Under the pieces are notes generated by a model. That model saw nothing but the letters and a program-made list of their open reading frames with translations. It ran no database searches and had not been told where the DNA came from. 64,000 nucleotides of DNA from Haemophilus sp. GTDB taxonomy: Bacteria; Pseudomonadota; Gammaproteobacteria; Enterobacterales; Pasteurellaceae. Below are positions 53,814 through 63,582 of this stretch, piece by piece (positions within the stretch are counted from its first letter, which is position 1; every line of letters begins with the position of its first letter). The stretch lies in NCBI GenBank assembly GCA_019423025.1, contig JAHZCD010000002.1, positions 192,615 to 256,614 of the forward strand, given 5' to 3'. The position numbers and the translations under genes are program-made.

Positions 53814-56800
53814 TCACTTCATTGGAATGGTGGTTAAGTCGGAACTGATTTTGCCGCCAGAGCCTTGGTAATCTGCAAGGTACACTTTTAGGCGAATACT
53901 TTTTACCGAACTCGGATCAATTGTCTCCATTTTGGCTTTTTCTTTTCGGGTGCCGGTAATCTCCCAAGAGATACCTTTCCAAGGTGTTGGAAAATAGATC
54001 ACCGCTTTGCCGTTTTCAATAAAAACGATGCGTTCCGGTTGTTGGGTCGATGAATAATGTGCATATTCCGTCATTACCGTGATTTGCGAATCCACTCGTA
54101 TGGATTGTGCCATTGCATTATTGTTAATGGAAGAGTGTTCAACCAACACAGTATTCGGTGATTCATATTTGGAAAGTTTGATATTTTCTTTAAAAGCAAA
54201 ATAACGTTGTAGTTCAATTTCATAATAATTAAATACACCCTGTGATTCTTGGGATAAGATGGATTCTTGGTTGTTTTCCACGTATAGAAATTTACTATCA
54301 CGAAATAAAACATCAAAAGATTTTTCACGCTCAGCTGTCCACTCATATCCCCTAATTGGATTGCCCCAATAATTAGGGCTTTCCCCCCAAAAACTATTCT
54401 CCATCCAGCTGTCCATATCATCTTTCGATAAAAGACCCATAATTGAGCCAAGCACTACTGCCGCCAAGCCAACCCATAACGCAACAGGCACGGCGGCGGC
54501 AACACCCGTAACCGCGAGGGCATTTTCCGCCAACAAGCCTAGCACCCCATACGAAACACCGGCAGTTAGTCCGCCAAAACCGCGCAGCATGGCGCCATAT
54601 TGTCCTAACGCATCATTTTTATATCGTGATTCATACCAGTTGCCATATTCCACCAGTGAATTTAAGAAAACTAATGCTGAATTCACACTGATGAGTCTGC
54701 TTGCAATTTGTCTGATAGTGGACATTTGCGAAAGGGATTGGATTTTAAAATTCATCAATTTGAGGTTTTGCCGGTGGGGTTTGCCCCCCGAATTAACGAG
54801 GTCGGCTTTCACCGTGCTTTTGCTTTTATCCACTTTCGCCTTAAATTTATCTAAAATCGGTGTGGATTTTGCTCCGCCTAAGGCGAGTGCGGCAGCCAAG
54901 AACGGGTCATTAGCCAACTGTCCTTCTGCGGTTCGGTATTTTTGGGTATTAAAAAAGCCGATAATCACCTCTAACATTTGCAATTTCACTAACCCGCTTC
55001 CCACATGAAAATGGGCATATTCCGATGGTACAGAATGAGAGGTTTTTACAGCATTGAGAATTTTTTCTTTCATGCTGTTAGGCGAGGCCACAAATTTGTC
55101 TGTGTAAGAATACCGCCCGGTGACAGGATTGACTTCATATACCCGCTTCCACTTTACAAAGTGAGTGCCTTGTCCTACTTTTTTAACATTATTTGGATTT
55201 GCCAATGCACTATGTTTACTGATGAGTACCTCTACAACTAAATCATAATAGGAGATAGCGAAATTACTGCTTTTTGCCAATGTTGTCACCATTTCCAAGG
55301 ATTTATTCAGCAACTTAACGAGGTTTTGTAGCATTTGAATCGATTCGTTACCTACTTGGAACCCGGCAGGCTCATAGGTCACTTCCATTTCGTTGCCCAA
55401 GGCTGCGCTTGACGCATTAAAACCATAAGACGAAATATCCAGTCCCCAAAGTAGCCCCTGTGCATATAAATAAAAGGCATTTGCCGCATAAACGGCAGAA
55501 GTATCTTCTTTATCCAGAAGAGAGGCTAATATTTTAAATCGAGCGTGATTAGCATCAATTAATTTAATATGAGCTTCCACAACAGATTTAAAATGCTTAC
55601 CGTACAATCCAGGAAGATTAGCCATTTTATGAATGGCATTTTCGCCTGGAATATCTTCCAGATTGAGTTCTTGTTTTAGCAATGAAAATATATCGTTGTG
55701 ACTATTTTTTGCCAAATGAACTGGTGCAACTTTGGTGTAGTGCTTATAGGATTGTTCTAATGAGATTACCTGGGGAACAGGCGCTTTCATCGGTTTTTTA
55801 TATAACTGCTCCCACTCCTTAGTAAAGCCAGTATACCAAGGGTTTTTATCATCAATGACATCCTTAACTGTGTCATGTCTTTCTTTTTGTTGTTTAAAAT
55901 TGTATAAGATTTTATCTTGTGCATGGGAATGAATAAAACTTGCGGTTCTAATAGCGTATTCATATTTGGTTAATATTTTTCCCCGTTGTTCGTCTAAATA
56001 GCCCTGATAGCGAGCCAGATCACGGATTGTGCCGATAGGATCTTCCAGTGCAACAATAACACCTTTGCCGTAGGTAAGTCGTTCAGAAACATCTTGCCAA
56101 TTTTTTAATCTACCGATTGGTGTATAGCGATAGCTATTGGAAACTTGATTTTCCATGGTGAGATCTTTCAACGAAAAATCTGCTACTACATCGGTTAATT
56201 GTTGAAGGTCGGTTGCAGCTCCCGATGGTGCCTGAAGATTAATTTCTCTCATCCACGATGCTCTACTATCCGGTGATTTTTCAATTTCTTTTAGCAAACT
56301 ATAAGGTAACTCAAAATCGGAATACATGATATGAATCTTTGATATTGCCGAATTCAATGAGATATATTCCGGTAAAATAAATGTGCCTTTTTCGCCTTTT
56401 ACTGTAATTTCTTCTAGGTCTACTTTATCCTCTGGAGTAATCTCTTGTTCATCTTCATCAGAATCATTTTGTGAGGAATTCTCTGGTTTAAATTCTTCTT
56501 CAGTTCTCTCTATCAGATAATAAAAATCAGTTTTATCGAGTTGCAAGAATCCTTGGCTATTATCAGTATGAGAATACTCATAAATATACCAAGCCTGCCC
56601 ATTTTCCGCTTCACCGGTGATGGAAAAACAATCAGACTCTGCATTCTCTGCCAATATATAAATATAGCCACTACGCAAACGGCGCAGCTCATAATCATCA
56701 CCAGCTGTTGGTATGCCTTTTGGCATAACGGGAGCTGTTCCTTCCGTTCTGATTTTTTCAAACGCCTTATCGGTCAATGTCAATCTTGTGGGATAAAGTC

Positions 56801-56879
56801 GAATAAATTCTTGGCATGGTTTGGTCGCTTCATCGGCAGGTTTTGCTTGTGGTACATAATCTTGTTCTTTATTTGCCAT
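53814..56879 (-). CDS. VasX-like T6SS effector with C-terminal hydrophobic hairpin (second module)
   Basis: 1021 residues. The N-terminal region follows the VasX pattern: IRLYPTRLTLTD near residue 27 and YELRRLRSGYIYILAEN near residue 63. An acidic insert (about residues 133-155, DSDEDEQEITPEDK) is absent from the first effector. Hydrophobic stretches occur at about 760-816 (VLGLLAENALAVTGVAAAVP; LWVGLAAVVLGSIMGLL), followed by MENSFWGESPNYWGNP, the same motif as in the effector at 28131, and a beta-rich tail of about 190 residues. Likely a pore-forming T6SS toxin. It starts 11 bases inside its adaptor gene. Whether it rides the nearby VgrG2 or another VgrG is not shown. Confidence 0.82.
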   Translation of the reverse strand: MANKEQDYVPQAKPADEATKPCQEFIRLYPTRLTLTDKAFEKIRTEGTAPVMPKGIPTAGDDYELRRLRSGYIYILAENAESDCFSITGEAENGQAWYIYEYSHTDNSQGFLQLDKTDFYYLIERTEEEFKPENSSQNDSDEDEQEITPEDKVDLEEITVKGEKGTFILPEYISLNSAISKIHIMYSDFELPYSLLKEIEKSPDSRASWMREINLQAPSGAATDLQQLTDVVADFSLKDLTMENQVSNSYRYTPIGRLKNWQDVSERLTYGKGVIVALEDPIGTIRDLARYQGYLDEQRGKILTKYEYAIRTASFIHSHAQDKILYNFKQQKERHDTVKDVIDDKNPWYTGFTKEWEQLYKKPMKAPVPQVISLEQSYKHYTKVAPVHLAKNSHNDIFSLLKQELNLEDIPGENAIHKMANLPGLYGKHFKSVVEAHIKLIDANHARFKILASLLDKEDTSAVYAANAFYLYAQGLLWGLDISSYGFNASSAALGNEMEVTYEPAGFQVGNESIQMLQNLVKLLNKSLEMVTTLAKSSNFAISYYDLVVEVLISKHSALANPNNVKKVGQGTHFVKWKRVYEVNPVTGRYSYTDKFVASPNSMKEKILNAVKTSHSVPSEYAHFHVGSGLVKLQMLEVIIGFFNTQKYRTAEGQLANDPFLAAALALGGAKSTPILDKFKAKVDKSKSTVKADLVNSGGKPHRQNLKLMNFKIQSLSQMSTIRQIASRLISVNSALVFLNSLVEYGNWYESRYKNDALGQYGAMLRGFGGLTAGVSYGVLGLLAENALAVTGVAAAVPVALWVGLAAVVLGSIMGLLSKDDMDSWMENSFWGESPNYWGNPIRGYEWTAEREKSFDVLFRDSKFLYVENNQESILSQESQGVFNYYEIELQRYFAFKENIKLSKYESPNTVLVEHSSINNNAMAQSIRVDSQITVMTEYAHYSSTQQPERIVFIENGKAVIYFPTPWKGISWEITGTRKEKAKMETIDPSSVKSIRLKVYLADYQGSGGKISSDLTTIPMK

Positions 56880-58257
56880 TTTCTTGTTCCAAATTTAAGA
56901 GATTAAATAATTGTATTGCACGGGCTAAGGGTGCGGGGAACTCTTGTTCTAATTGTTTTTCAAGTGTTGCAAAATCTCGTCCGTTTTTCACCGCACTTTG
57001 TTTGGCAACAGCATATTGCACGATTGCTGTTTCGTAAATATAGTTTTTGTTTCTAGCTTCATCTAAATGTTTAATTAATTGTTCTTGCTCCAGAGGGGAA
57101 TAAACATGAGGATAAGTTTTTAAAATATATCCAACCATTTTTTCTCTCGTTTCCAGCCACTTTTTATCTTTAAATCCTTTTATTTCAAAATCAGTTAGGA
57201 TAATGGGAATGTTTCTAGTGTCTTCTGGTAATGCTTTAATTTGATAATAATAAAAACTGTCTCCAATGCCAGAGCCAAAAGCATGAATAATGCGCTTTTC
57301 ATAACCAAAAAACTTATTAAGTTTTTCGGGGCTGGTGGCGATAACATCTAGATAATTACGTAATACTTTGGGGTCATAAAAACGGAAGAAAAACCACTTT
57401 CCATTTTCGTCTTTCATTACTGGAAAGTGGCGAAGATGGTGTAATACGGTATCAAAATCATAACGGGAGTGGATAAAAATGCCTAACTCTTCATGCCAAT
57501 TGAATCTTGTCATTGCCCCTTCATCACTAAACAAGCCCATTAATTCGCTCTCAGCTTTATAGTCTGGGGAAGGGATAACTTCGACTAAATAAGGGCCTAT
57601 TTCTTTGGTGATTTCCGCAAACTCGCCTTGGAATAGGTTTTCAATTCTACAGTGAAAGCTTTCTGGTTCTAAAAGTTTATGTTTATTCGCATCTAAAATG
57701 AAATAACATTTTAATTCAGGTAATGGTTCACCAAATAGTGTGATATCTTTTTTTAATGTGTTTTCATCCCAAACGGGCGAGGGGAAAACCGGTTCCTGGT
57801 GATTTTCAGACCAACCCAGTTGAGTCATATCGGGCGGAATCGGTGTGTTAGGGAAGAGCAGCTTAAAAATCTCATCAGGTGCAAAGATTTGCGGGTGGCG
57901 CCCAAACTGTCTATCTAGCAATTCCACATTGTTGATTTGATGACAAAGTAAGTAATTAGTCTCGCTAGCAAAGTTTTCTTTTGGTTTATCCCCAACTAAT
58001 TCTACTACCCGTACTTCACCTTCTTTTAATCCATTAGCTTGATACGCAAGCCACATTTGCCCATGTCGTTGAAAAAAGATTTCAGCTTTCAGAGGGGATA
58101 ATTGATATTGATAATGCGTTTGTTCTGAATTAAAGGTGGTTTTTACAAGCTGCTCAAATGTTTCTCGGCTATCGGCAAAAGCCAATAATGCGACAAATTT
58201 ATCCGTACTTGGAGATTGTTGTAGGTATGCAGTGGAAATCCAAAGGGATACAGACAT
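56869..58257 (-). CDS. DUF4123 effector-chaperone/adaptor (second module)
   Basis: 462 residues, paralogue of the adaptor at 30955. N-terminal region with FFQRHGQMWLAYQ (the first adaptor has WFQRHGYQATVW), then DUF4123 features: CYFILDANKHKLLEPE, GPYLVEVIP, YDFDTVLHHLRHFPV, WFFFRFYDPKVLRNYLD and FFGYEKRIIHAFG. AGGAA ribosome site. Overlaps the effector start, so adaptor and effector are co-translated. An uptake-sequence core near 56987 lies in its 3' end. Between it and clpV is a 177-base gap with an uptake-sequence hairpin. Confidence 0.85.
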   Translation of the reverse strand: MSVSLWISTAYLQQSPSTDKFVALLAFADSRETFEQLVKTTFNSEQTHYQYQLSPLKAEIFFQRHGQMWLAYQANGLKEGEVRVVELVGDKPKENFASETNYLLCHQINNVELLDRQFGRHPQIFAPDEIFKLLFPNTPIPPDMTQLGWSENHQEPVFPSPVWDENTLKKDITLFGEPLPELKCYFILDANKHKLLEPESFHCRIENLFQGEFAEITKEIGPYLVEVIPSPDYKAESELMGLFSDEGAMTRFNWHEELGIFIHSRYDFDTVLHHLRHFPVMKDENGKWFFFRFYDPKVLRNYLDVIATSPEKLNKFFGYEKRIIHAFGSGIGDSFYYYQIKALPEDTRNIPIILTDFEIKGFKDKKWLETREKMVGYILKTYPHVYSPLEQEQLIKHLDEARNKNYIYETAIVQYAVAKQSAVKNGRDFATLEKQLEQEFPAPLARAIQLFNLLNLEQENGK

Positions 58258-58372
58258 AATGTTCCTTTTAAAATGATTGAAGAGGCAAAATGCCTTCTGA
58301 AATCATAGCAATAACTGCTGTGCAGTTCAAATCTAAAGGTTGAAATATAAATCTTTAGATAACTTAAAAGAT

Positions 58373-58407
58373 GATCGCACTTTATGAATGAAAGCCAAAG
58401 TGCGGTC
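58373..58407 (-). terminator. Imperfect uptake-sequence hairpin after clpV
   Basis: GATCGCACTTT (one mismatch to the core) and AAAGTGCGGTC form an 11-base stem with one mismatch across a 13-base loop, 28 bases beyond the clpV stop. It could separate clpV from the effector module. The rest of the gap shows nothing else. Confidence 0.55.
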
Positions 58408-58434
58408 AAATTTTTAGATGTTTTATATCATGAA

Positions 58435-61032
58435 TTACGCAATATCAACTTGGTATTCACCATTCTCAAAATTGATCGTGATATTTGACATTTTCTCACC
58501 ACTAGCGATGCGTTGAAGCAGGGCTAAGGAAAACGGTGGTAAAAGTTGTCCTTCAAGAATTGCATCGACCAAACGCGCACCATTTGTATCAGCTTCACAT
58601 TGTTGTTCAATGTGTTTAAGAATGTTTTCTGCGATAGTAACGGTCGCTTTATAACGCTCAGCGATTAATTTCTCTAATTTCGCTAATTTTGCTTTTACAA
58701 TGCGTTGCATTACATCTGTCGTTAAATAGTGATATTGCACAATTTGCATGCGAGCCAGTAACGCCGGTTTGAAGAATGTGAGAAGCGAACGACGCAACTC
58801 TTCATCACTTTTCACGGCAAACTGATCATTTGCAGCATCGAAACCACAGTTTGAGGTGAGCATAAAGAGAATATTTTTACAGTCAATTAAACGACCTTCG
58901 CCATCTGCGAGTTCGCCTTTATCAAAGGCTTGATAGAACAAGTTAAGCACATCTGGATGGGCTTTTTCTACTTCATCTAATAGCACGATAGAATAAGGTT
59001 TTTGGCGAATAGCTTCAGTCAGTAAACCACCTTCACCATAGCCCACATAACCTGGAGGCGAACCGATTAAACGTGAAACAGTATGTTTTTCTTGGTATTC
59101 TGACATATTGATGGTGGTCAGGAATTGTTTGCCCCCAAAGATATGTTCTGCAATTTGAATTGCTGTTTCGGTTTTCCCCACACCACTCGGTCCAACAAGC
59201 AATAATGCCCCCAATGGGGTGCCGGCACGGCGTAAGTCCGCCATCGCAGTGAGCAAGTTTTTGTGAATTTGCTCAATGGCTTGAGATTGACCTTTAATAT
59301 TGTCATTAAGAATATCAGGAAGCTCAGTGAGTTTTGTAAGTTCATCACCCGTCATGCTATTTACAGGAATGCCTGTTAAATCAGCAATTACCGCAGTAAT
59401 TTGTTTGCTTCCCACTTCAGCATGAATTAAACATTCTTCAGGTTTAATTGCTTCATATTCCGATTTTTTCGCTTGTAATTGAGCGATCAATTCTTGACGT
59501 TCTTCTTCAGTATATTCTGTTTCAGAATCAGAGAGCTTGGTTCGTAAGGATAAAATTTCTTCTACTAATGCTTTTTGAGATTCAAATCGAGAAGAAAGCA
59601 CATTTTTTTCTTCGGCTAATTCAGTGAGTTGATTTTCTAGTTTTGTTTTCACTGTACTATCAACTGTTTCACCTAGCTGATAATCACGATCAAATTCAGC
59701 GATGGCAACATTGATTTCATGGATCTTATTATCTAAGTAGCTTAAGCGTTTTGGTGGCGTGTCTTTTGCTGTAGAAACGCGAGCGCAAGCCGTGTCTAAA
59801 ATATCGATGGCTTTATCCGGAAGCTTTTTCGCTGCAATATAACGCGCAGATAATTTTGTTACTGTTTCAAGTGCCTCACCCGTGATATAAACACCATGTG
59901 CTTTTTCGTAGAGCGGTTTTAAACCACGTAGAATGACAATACTTTCTTCAATAGATGGTTCGTCCACTTTCACTAATTGGAAACGACGGGATAGCGCAGG
60001 ATCGCGTTCTACATATTTTTTATATTCAGACCAAGTCGTCGCTGCAATTGTGCGAAGCTCACCACGAGCAAGAGCCGGTTTTAAAAGGTTGGCTGCATCG
60101 TTACCACCTTCGCTACCGCCTGCACCAATAAGTGTATGGGCTTCATCAATAAAAAGCACAATCGGTGTTGTGCTATTTTTTACAAAATCAATCACCGATT
60201 TTAAGCGTTTTTCAAATTCCCCTTTGATTGATGCGCCAGATTGTAAAGCGGCAAGATCTAGGCTCCAAAGTTCAACATTTTGTAAATGTGGAGGAACTTG
60301 TTTATTGACGATGCGTAATGCTAATCCTTCAATTAATGCACTTTTACCGACACCCGCATCACCCACTACAATCGGATTGTTTTTTCTTCTGCGTGAAAGA
60401 ATATCGATCATCAGATCAATTTCTTTGTCGCGAGCGAGAACGGGATCAATATTACCTGCAGAGGCTTTAGCCGTTAAATTTTCAGCAAAACGTGCTAAAT
60501 CAGATTGGTCTGTATGTACGGCTGAAGGTGTAGCGGTATTTTCTTGTGTGGTTTGTGATTCAGCGGAGCCTTTAGCAAATACCAGTAAAGATTGGCGTAA
60601 TGTTTCTTTGTTAATTTGATTTAAGTAGCTCGCAACAGCAGTTGGCAAATAGCGCGATGCATTCAATACCAATGCTAAGAAAATGCTTGCACTGCGAATT
60701 TGTGTTTGTTCAAATTCAAGTGATCCGAGTAACCATGCTTCTTGCAACATTTCAATCAATAATGGCGAGAAGCTTGGTACAGAGTCAATATTGGTGTGAG
60801 ATGTTTGCGTTTTGCTGAGTAAAAGTGCGGTCAATTCTTCGTGAGAAATGTTAAGTTTATTTAAAATAAAGCGAACGTCTGAGAATGGATTTTCCAATGA
60901 CTTAAGTAATAAATGGGCTGGAAGCACTTCCGATTCACCACAACTAATTGCATAAGCGGCAGATTCTTCTAACATTAATTTAGAAACGTCATTTAATGCA
61001 CCTAATGTCGCGGCTAAGTTAATTTTGATCAT
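58435..61032 (-). CDS. clpV: T6SS sheath-recycling AAA+ ATPase ClpV (TssH)
   Basis: 865 residues. Disassembles the contracted TssBC sheath. Double AAA+ layout: the N-terminal domain (EESAAYAISCGESEVLPAHLL in parts), first Walker A GDAGVGKS (about residue 225) with VLFIDEAHTL, a coiled middle domain (about 410-530), and second Walker A GPSGVGKT (about residue 615) with IVLLDEVEKAHPDV. The long N-terminal and middle regions mark it as ClpV rather than ClpB. Divergent from vgrG2 over a 160-base gap. An uptake-sequence core lies near 60824. Confidence 0.96.
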   Translation of the reverse strand: MIKINLAATLGALNDVSKLMLEESAAYAISCGESEVLPAHLLLKSLENPFSDVRFILNKLNISHEELTALLLSKTQTSHTNIDSVPSFSPLLIEMLQEAWLLGSLEFEQTQIRSASIFLALVLNASRYLPTAVASYLNQINKETLRQSLLVFAKGSAESQTTQENTATPSAVHTDQSDLARFAENLTAKASAGNIDPVLARDKEIDLMIDILSRRRKNNPIVVGDAGVGKSALIEGLALRIVNKQVPPHLQNVELWSLDLAALQSGASIKGEFEKRLKSVIDFVKNSTTPIVLFIDEAHTLIGAGGSEGGNDAANLLKPALARGELRTIAATTWSEYKKYVERDPALSRRFQLVKVDEPSIEESIVILRGLKPLYEKAHGVYITGEALETVTKLSARYIAAKKLPDKAIDILDTACARVSTAKDTPPKRLSYLDNKIHEINVAIAEFDRDYQLGETVDSTVKTKLENQLTELAEEKNVLSSRFESQKALVEEILSLRTKLSDSETEYTEEERQELIAQLQAKKSEYEAIKPEECLIHAEVGSKQITAVIADLTGIPVNSMTGDELTKLTELPDILNDNIKGQSQAIEQIHKNLLTAMADLRRAGTPLGALLLVGPSGVGKTETAIQIAEHIFGGKQFLTTINMSEYQEKHTVSRLIGSPPGYVGYGEGGLLTEAIRQKPYSIVLLDEVEKAHPDVLNLFYQAFDKGELADGEGRLIDCKNILFMLTSNCGFDAANDQFAVKSDEELRRSLLTFFKPALLARMQIVQYHYLTTDVMQRIVKAKLAKLEKLIAERYKATVTIAENILKHIEQQCEADTNGARLVDAILEGQLLPPFSLALLQRIASGEKMSNITINFENGEYQVDIA

Positions 61033-61192
61033 TATTTGAGATCCTTATGTTTAATAAAGCATTTGAAAGATAAATAAACTTAGGTATTTTATTTTTTTAT
61101 ATAGAAATTTACTACAACTATTTTTACTATTTAGAAATAGATGAAATTACATTATACTAAGCGATATTTTACGCGTTAAACAAAGGACAATC

Positions 61193-63568
61193 ATGGCTGT
61201 TCAATCCGACTACCGTTACACCCTTGATGCCGGTGAAAAACATACTTTTGATGTGATCAGTTTTAAGCTGACTGAAGGGCTTTCAGAACCATTTCGGTTA
61301 GAGCTTATGTTATCAAGTTTTGATCCGAATATTTCATTTTCAGCATTAATGGATCAATCCGTGACCTTCACTTTTTGGCAAGGTGAGCAACCGGTTCGTT
61401 ATTTGAATGGGATTGTGACTAGCTTCGGTTTGGGGAAAACAGGGTTTGTCCGTACGCATTATCAAATGGTGGTGGAGCCGGCTCTCGCGCGAGCAGCATT
61501 TCAATCTGATAGCCGAATCTTCCAGTATCAAAACAGCGAAAAAATCATCCGCACTTTATTGCAAAAGAATCGCGTAGAAAAGGTTTCTTTTGAGCCTTTA
61601 CCTTCAGATTGGGAACGCGAATATTGTGTGCAATATCGCGAAACCGATTTAGCCTTTATTGAACGCTTGGCGGCGGAAGAAGGCTGGTATTATTACTTTG
61701 ACCATCGTGCAGACAGCCATGAGTTGCGTTTTGGCCATCAAAGTATCGCTTCTCCTATTCTTGGCACATTGACCTATAATGCGAAGCCCGCAGGGGACCG
61801 TTCATTTGCTTGCCTTTGGCGATTTGACTATTGCCGTAAGGTGACGACAACCCGCCAAACCTTACGAGATTACACCTTTTTAAATCCGAATTACAACCTC
61901 GAACATCAACATCATTCACAGGCATCCACGTTAACTGATAGTGACACTTCTAAAAGTGCGGTCAATTCAGCGACAGTTTATGAAAAATATGACTATCCTG
62001 GACGATATAAGAAAGATGAACAAGGCAATCCGTTTAGTCTTTATCGTTTAGAATCAGAACTGGCACTTTCTGAAACGGCGAATGCAGCGGGCGATGATAT
62101 GCGTGTCGTACCGGGTTATGGTTTTACCTTAGAAGGGCATGCCAATTCAGCCTTCAATCAAGATTGGTTGGTGGTGCGTGTAGAGCATTTTGGTAAACAA
62201 ACGGGTAGTTTAGATGAAGAAGCGGGAGAAGAAGGCAACCGCTATGAAAACACACTTTTCCTCATACCACATAACAAACCTTGGCGCAGTCCATTAAAAC
62301 CTCGCCCGATTATTCGTGGTACACAAGTTGCCCATGTTACGGGCCCCGAAGGGGAAGAAATTTATTGTGATGAATGGGGAAGAGTCAAACTGCAATTCCC
62401 TTGGGATAGATTAGGCAACTTTGATGAGCACAGCTCTTGTTGGGTGCGCGTGGTGCAAGGTTGGGCGGGCGCACAATATGGTAATATGATGATTCCGCGA
62501 ATTGGCCATGAAGTGTTGGTGAAATTCCTCAATGGTGACCCGGACCAACCGATTGTGGTAGGGCGTACCTATCACAGTACCACCGAGCCCCCTTACGAGC
62601 TTCCCAAACATAAAACTCGCATGACGATTAAATCCAAAACCCATAAAGGCAATGGTTTTAACGAATTGCGTTTTGAAGATGAAATGGGTCGTGAAGAAGT
62701 CTTTATTCATGCAGAGAAAGACCTTAATCATATTGTGAAACATGATGAAACGACTCAAGTGGGGCATGACCGCACGGAGCAAGTAGGCCGCAATGAAACA
62801 ATCCATATAGGCAATGACCGAATGGAAAGGGTTGGACAAGATGAAGACCTGACTATCAATCGAGACCAAATACGCAGTATTGGACGTAATCGAATCACGA
62901 AAATAGAAAAAGACGATATTCTGAATGTGAATAATAACCGTCGAGTCAATGTCCATGCTGATAGCCTTATCAAAGTCGGACAAGACTTAAATATTGAGAT
63001 TGCCCAAAATGGCAGCTGGGTTGCGGGTGAGCTTTTTGAACAAGTTTGTGAACTGTTTGATTTAGAAGGTTATGACGAAGTTCATATTCAAGGCCCTGCT
63101 GGTGAAATCGTGTTAAACCAAGAAGGGATTACGCTGATTGGGGATGTGTATGTTGAGGGACCACTTACGGAAGATGCGGGGGCGGCAGATGGGGTGACAC
63201 GTTTCGAAACAGAAAACCATACACCAAATTCACCTTTAATGCAGATACAATTTTTCTTATCTCCACACTCTGAACAGCCACTAATTGGTATGCCTTATAC
63301 GTTATATGCAGATGGGAAAGAAATCGGAAAGGGTATGACGGATGATAAGGGTGAGATTGAAATTACACATGAAGAAAATGTAGAAAAATATGAAGTCAAA
63401 TTTATTAATGGGATTCATTATGAAATTCCGATGATTGAGGAGTTTGTCAATGATTCGGATAAGGACGAGATAATGAGTCATGGCTTCTATTTAGATCCAG
63501 AAAAAAATATAAAAGAAGCGCTTGAAGAAGCCAAGAACTACGCAAAATTAATTGGAAAACTAGTGTAA
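61193..63568 (+). CDS. tssI: T6SS tip protein VgrG with C-terminal transthyretin-like domain
   Basis: 791 residues, about 107 longer than the VgrG at 32387. The gp27/gp5 core is closely related (MAVQSDYRYTLDAGEKHTF; YCVQYRETDLAFIERLAAEEG; TYHSTTEPPYELPKHKTRM), with spike repeats near residues 510-590 (GHDRTEQVGRNETIHIGNDR). After residue about 680 comes an extension with LIGMPYTLYADGKEIGKG and MTDDKGEIEITHEE, a transthyretin-like beta sandwich. In enteroaggregative E. coli such a domain on VgrG1 recruits the phospholipase Tle1. The next gene is a phospholipase D, so the tail probably carries it. An uptake-sequence core lies near 61954. Confidence 0.94.
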   Translation: MAVQSDYRYTLDAGEKHTFDVISFKLTEGLSEPFRLELMLSSFDPNISFSALMDQSVTFTFWQGEQPVRYLNGIVTSFGLGKTGFVRTHYQMVVEPALARAAFQSDSRIFQYQNSEKIIRTLLQKNRVEKVSFEPLPSDWEREYCVQYRETDLAFIERLAAEEGWYYYFDHRADSHELRFGHQSIASPILGTLTYNAKPAGDRSFACLWRFDYCRKVTTTRQTLRDYTFLNPNYNLEHQHHSQASTLTDSDTSKSAVNSATVYEKYDYPGRYKKDEQGNPFSLYRLESELALSETANAAGDDMRVVPGYGFTLEGHANSAFNQDWLVVRVEHFGKQTGSLDEEAGEEGNRYENTLFLIPHNKPWRSPLKPRPIIRGTQVAHVTGPEGEEIYCDEWGRVKLQFPWDRLGNFDEHSSCWVRVVQGWAGAQYGNMMIPRIGHEVLVKFLNGDPDQPIVVGRTYHSTTEPPYELPKHKTRMTIKSKTHKGNGFNELRFEDEMGREEVFIHAEKDLNHIVKHDETTQVGHDRTEQVGRNETIHIGNDRMERVGQDEDLTINRDQIRSIGRNRITKIEKDDILNVNNNRRVNVHADSLIKVGQDLNIEIAQNGSWVAGELFEQVCELFDLEGYDEVHIQGPAGEIVLNQEGITLIGDVYVEGPLTEDAGAADGVTRFETENHTPNSPLMQIQFFLSPHSEQPLIGMPYTLYADGKEIGKGMTDDKGEIEITHEENVEKYEVKFINGIHYEIPMIEEFVNDSDKDEIMSHGFYLDPEKNIKEALEEAKNYAKLIGKLV

Positions 63569-63582
63569 GAAAGGGTTATAGA

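Noticed and set aside
59933..60619. A 228-codon open frame on the plus strand opposite clpV
   Set aside because: It lies wholly antisense to a well-supported AAA+ gene, has no ribosome site, and its translation (serine/arginine-rich, repetitive) is what an antisense frame of clpV gives.
61033..61192. Possible small gene or RNA in the gap between clpV and vgrG2
   Set aside because: Only AT-rich promoter-like sequence is visible; no frame, hairpin or conserved element could be supported.
62411..62983. A 190-codon open frame on the minus strand inside vgrG2
   Set aside because: Antisense to the gp5 repeats of VgrG; no ribosome site and no recognisable motif.
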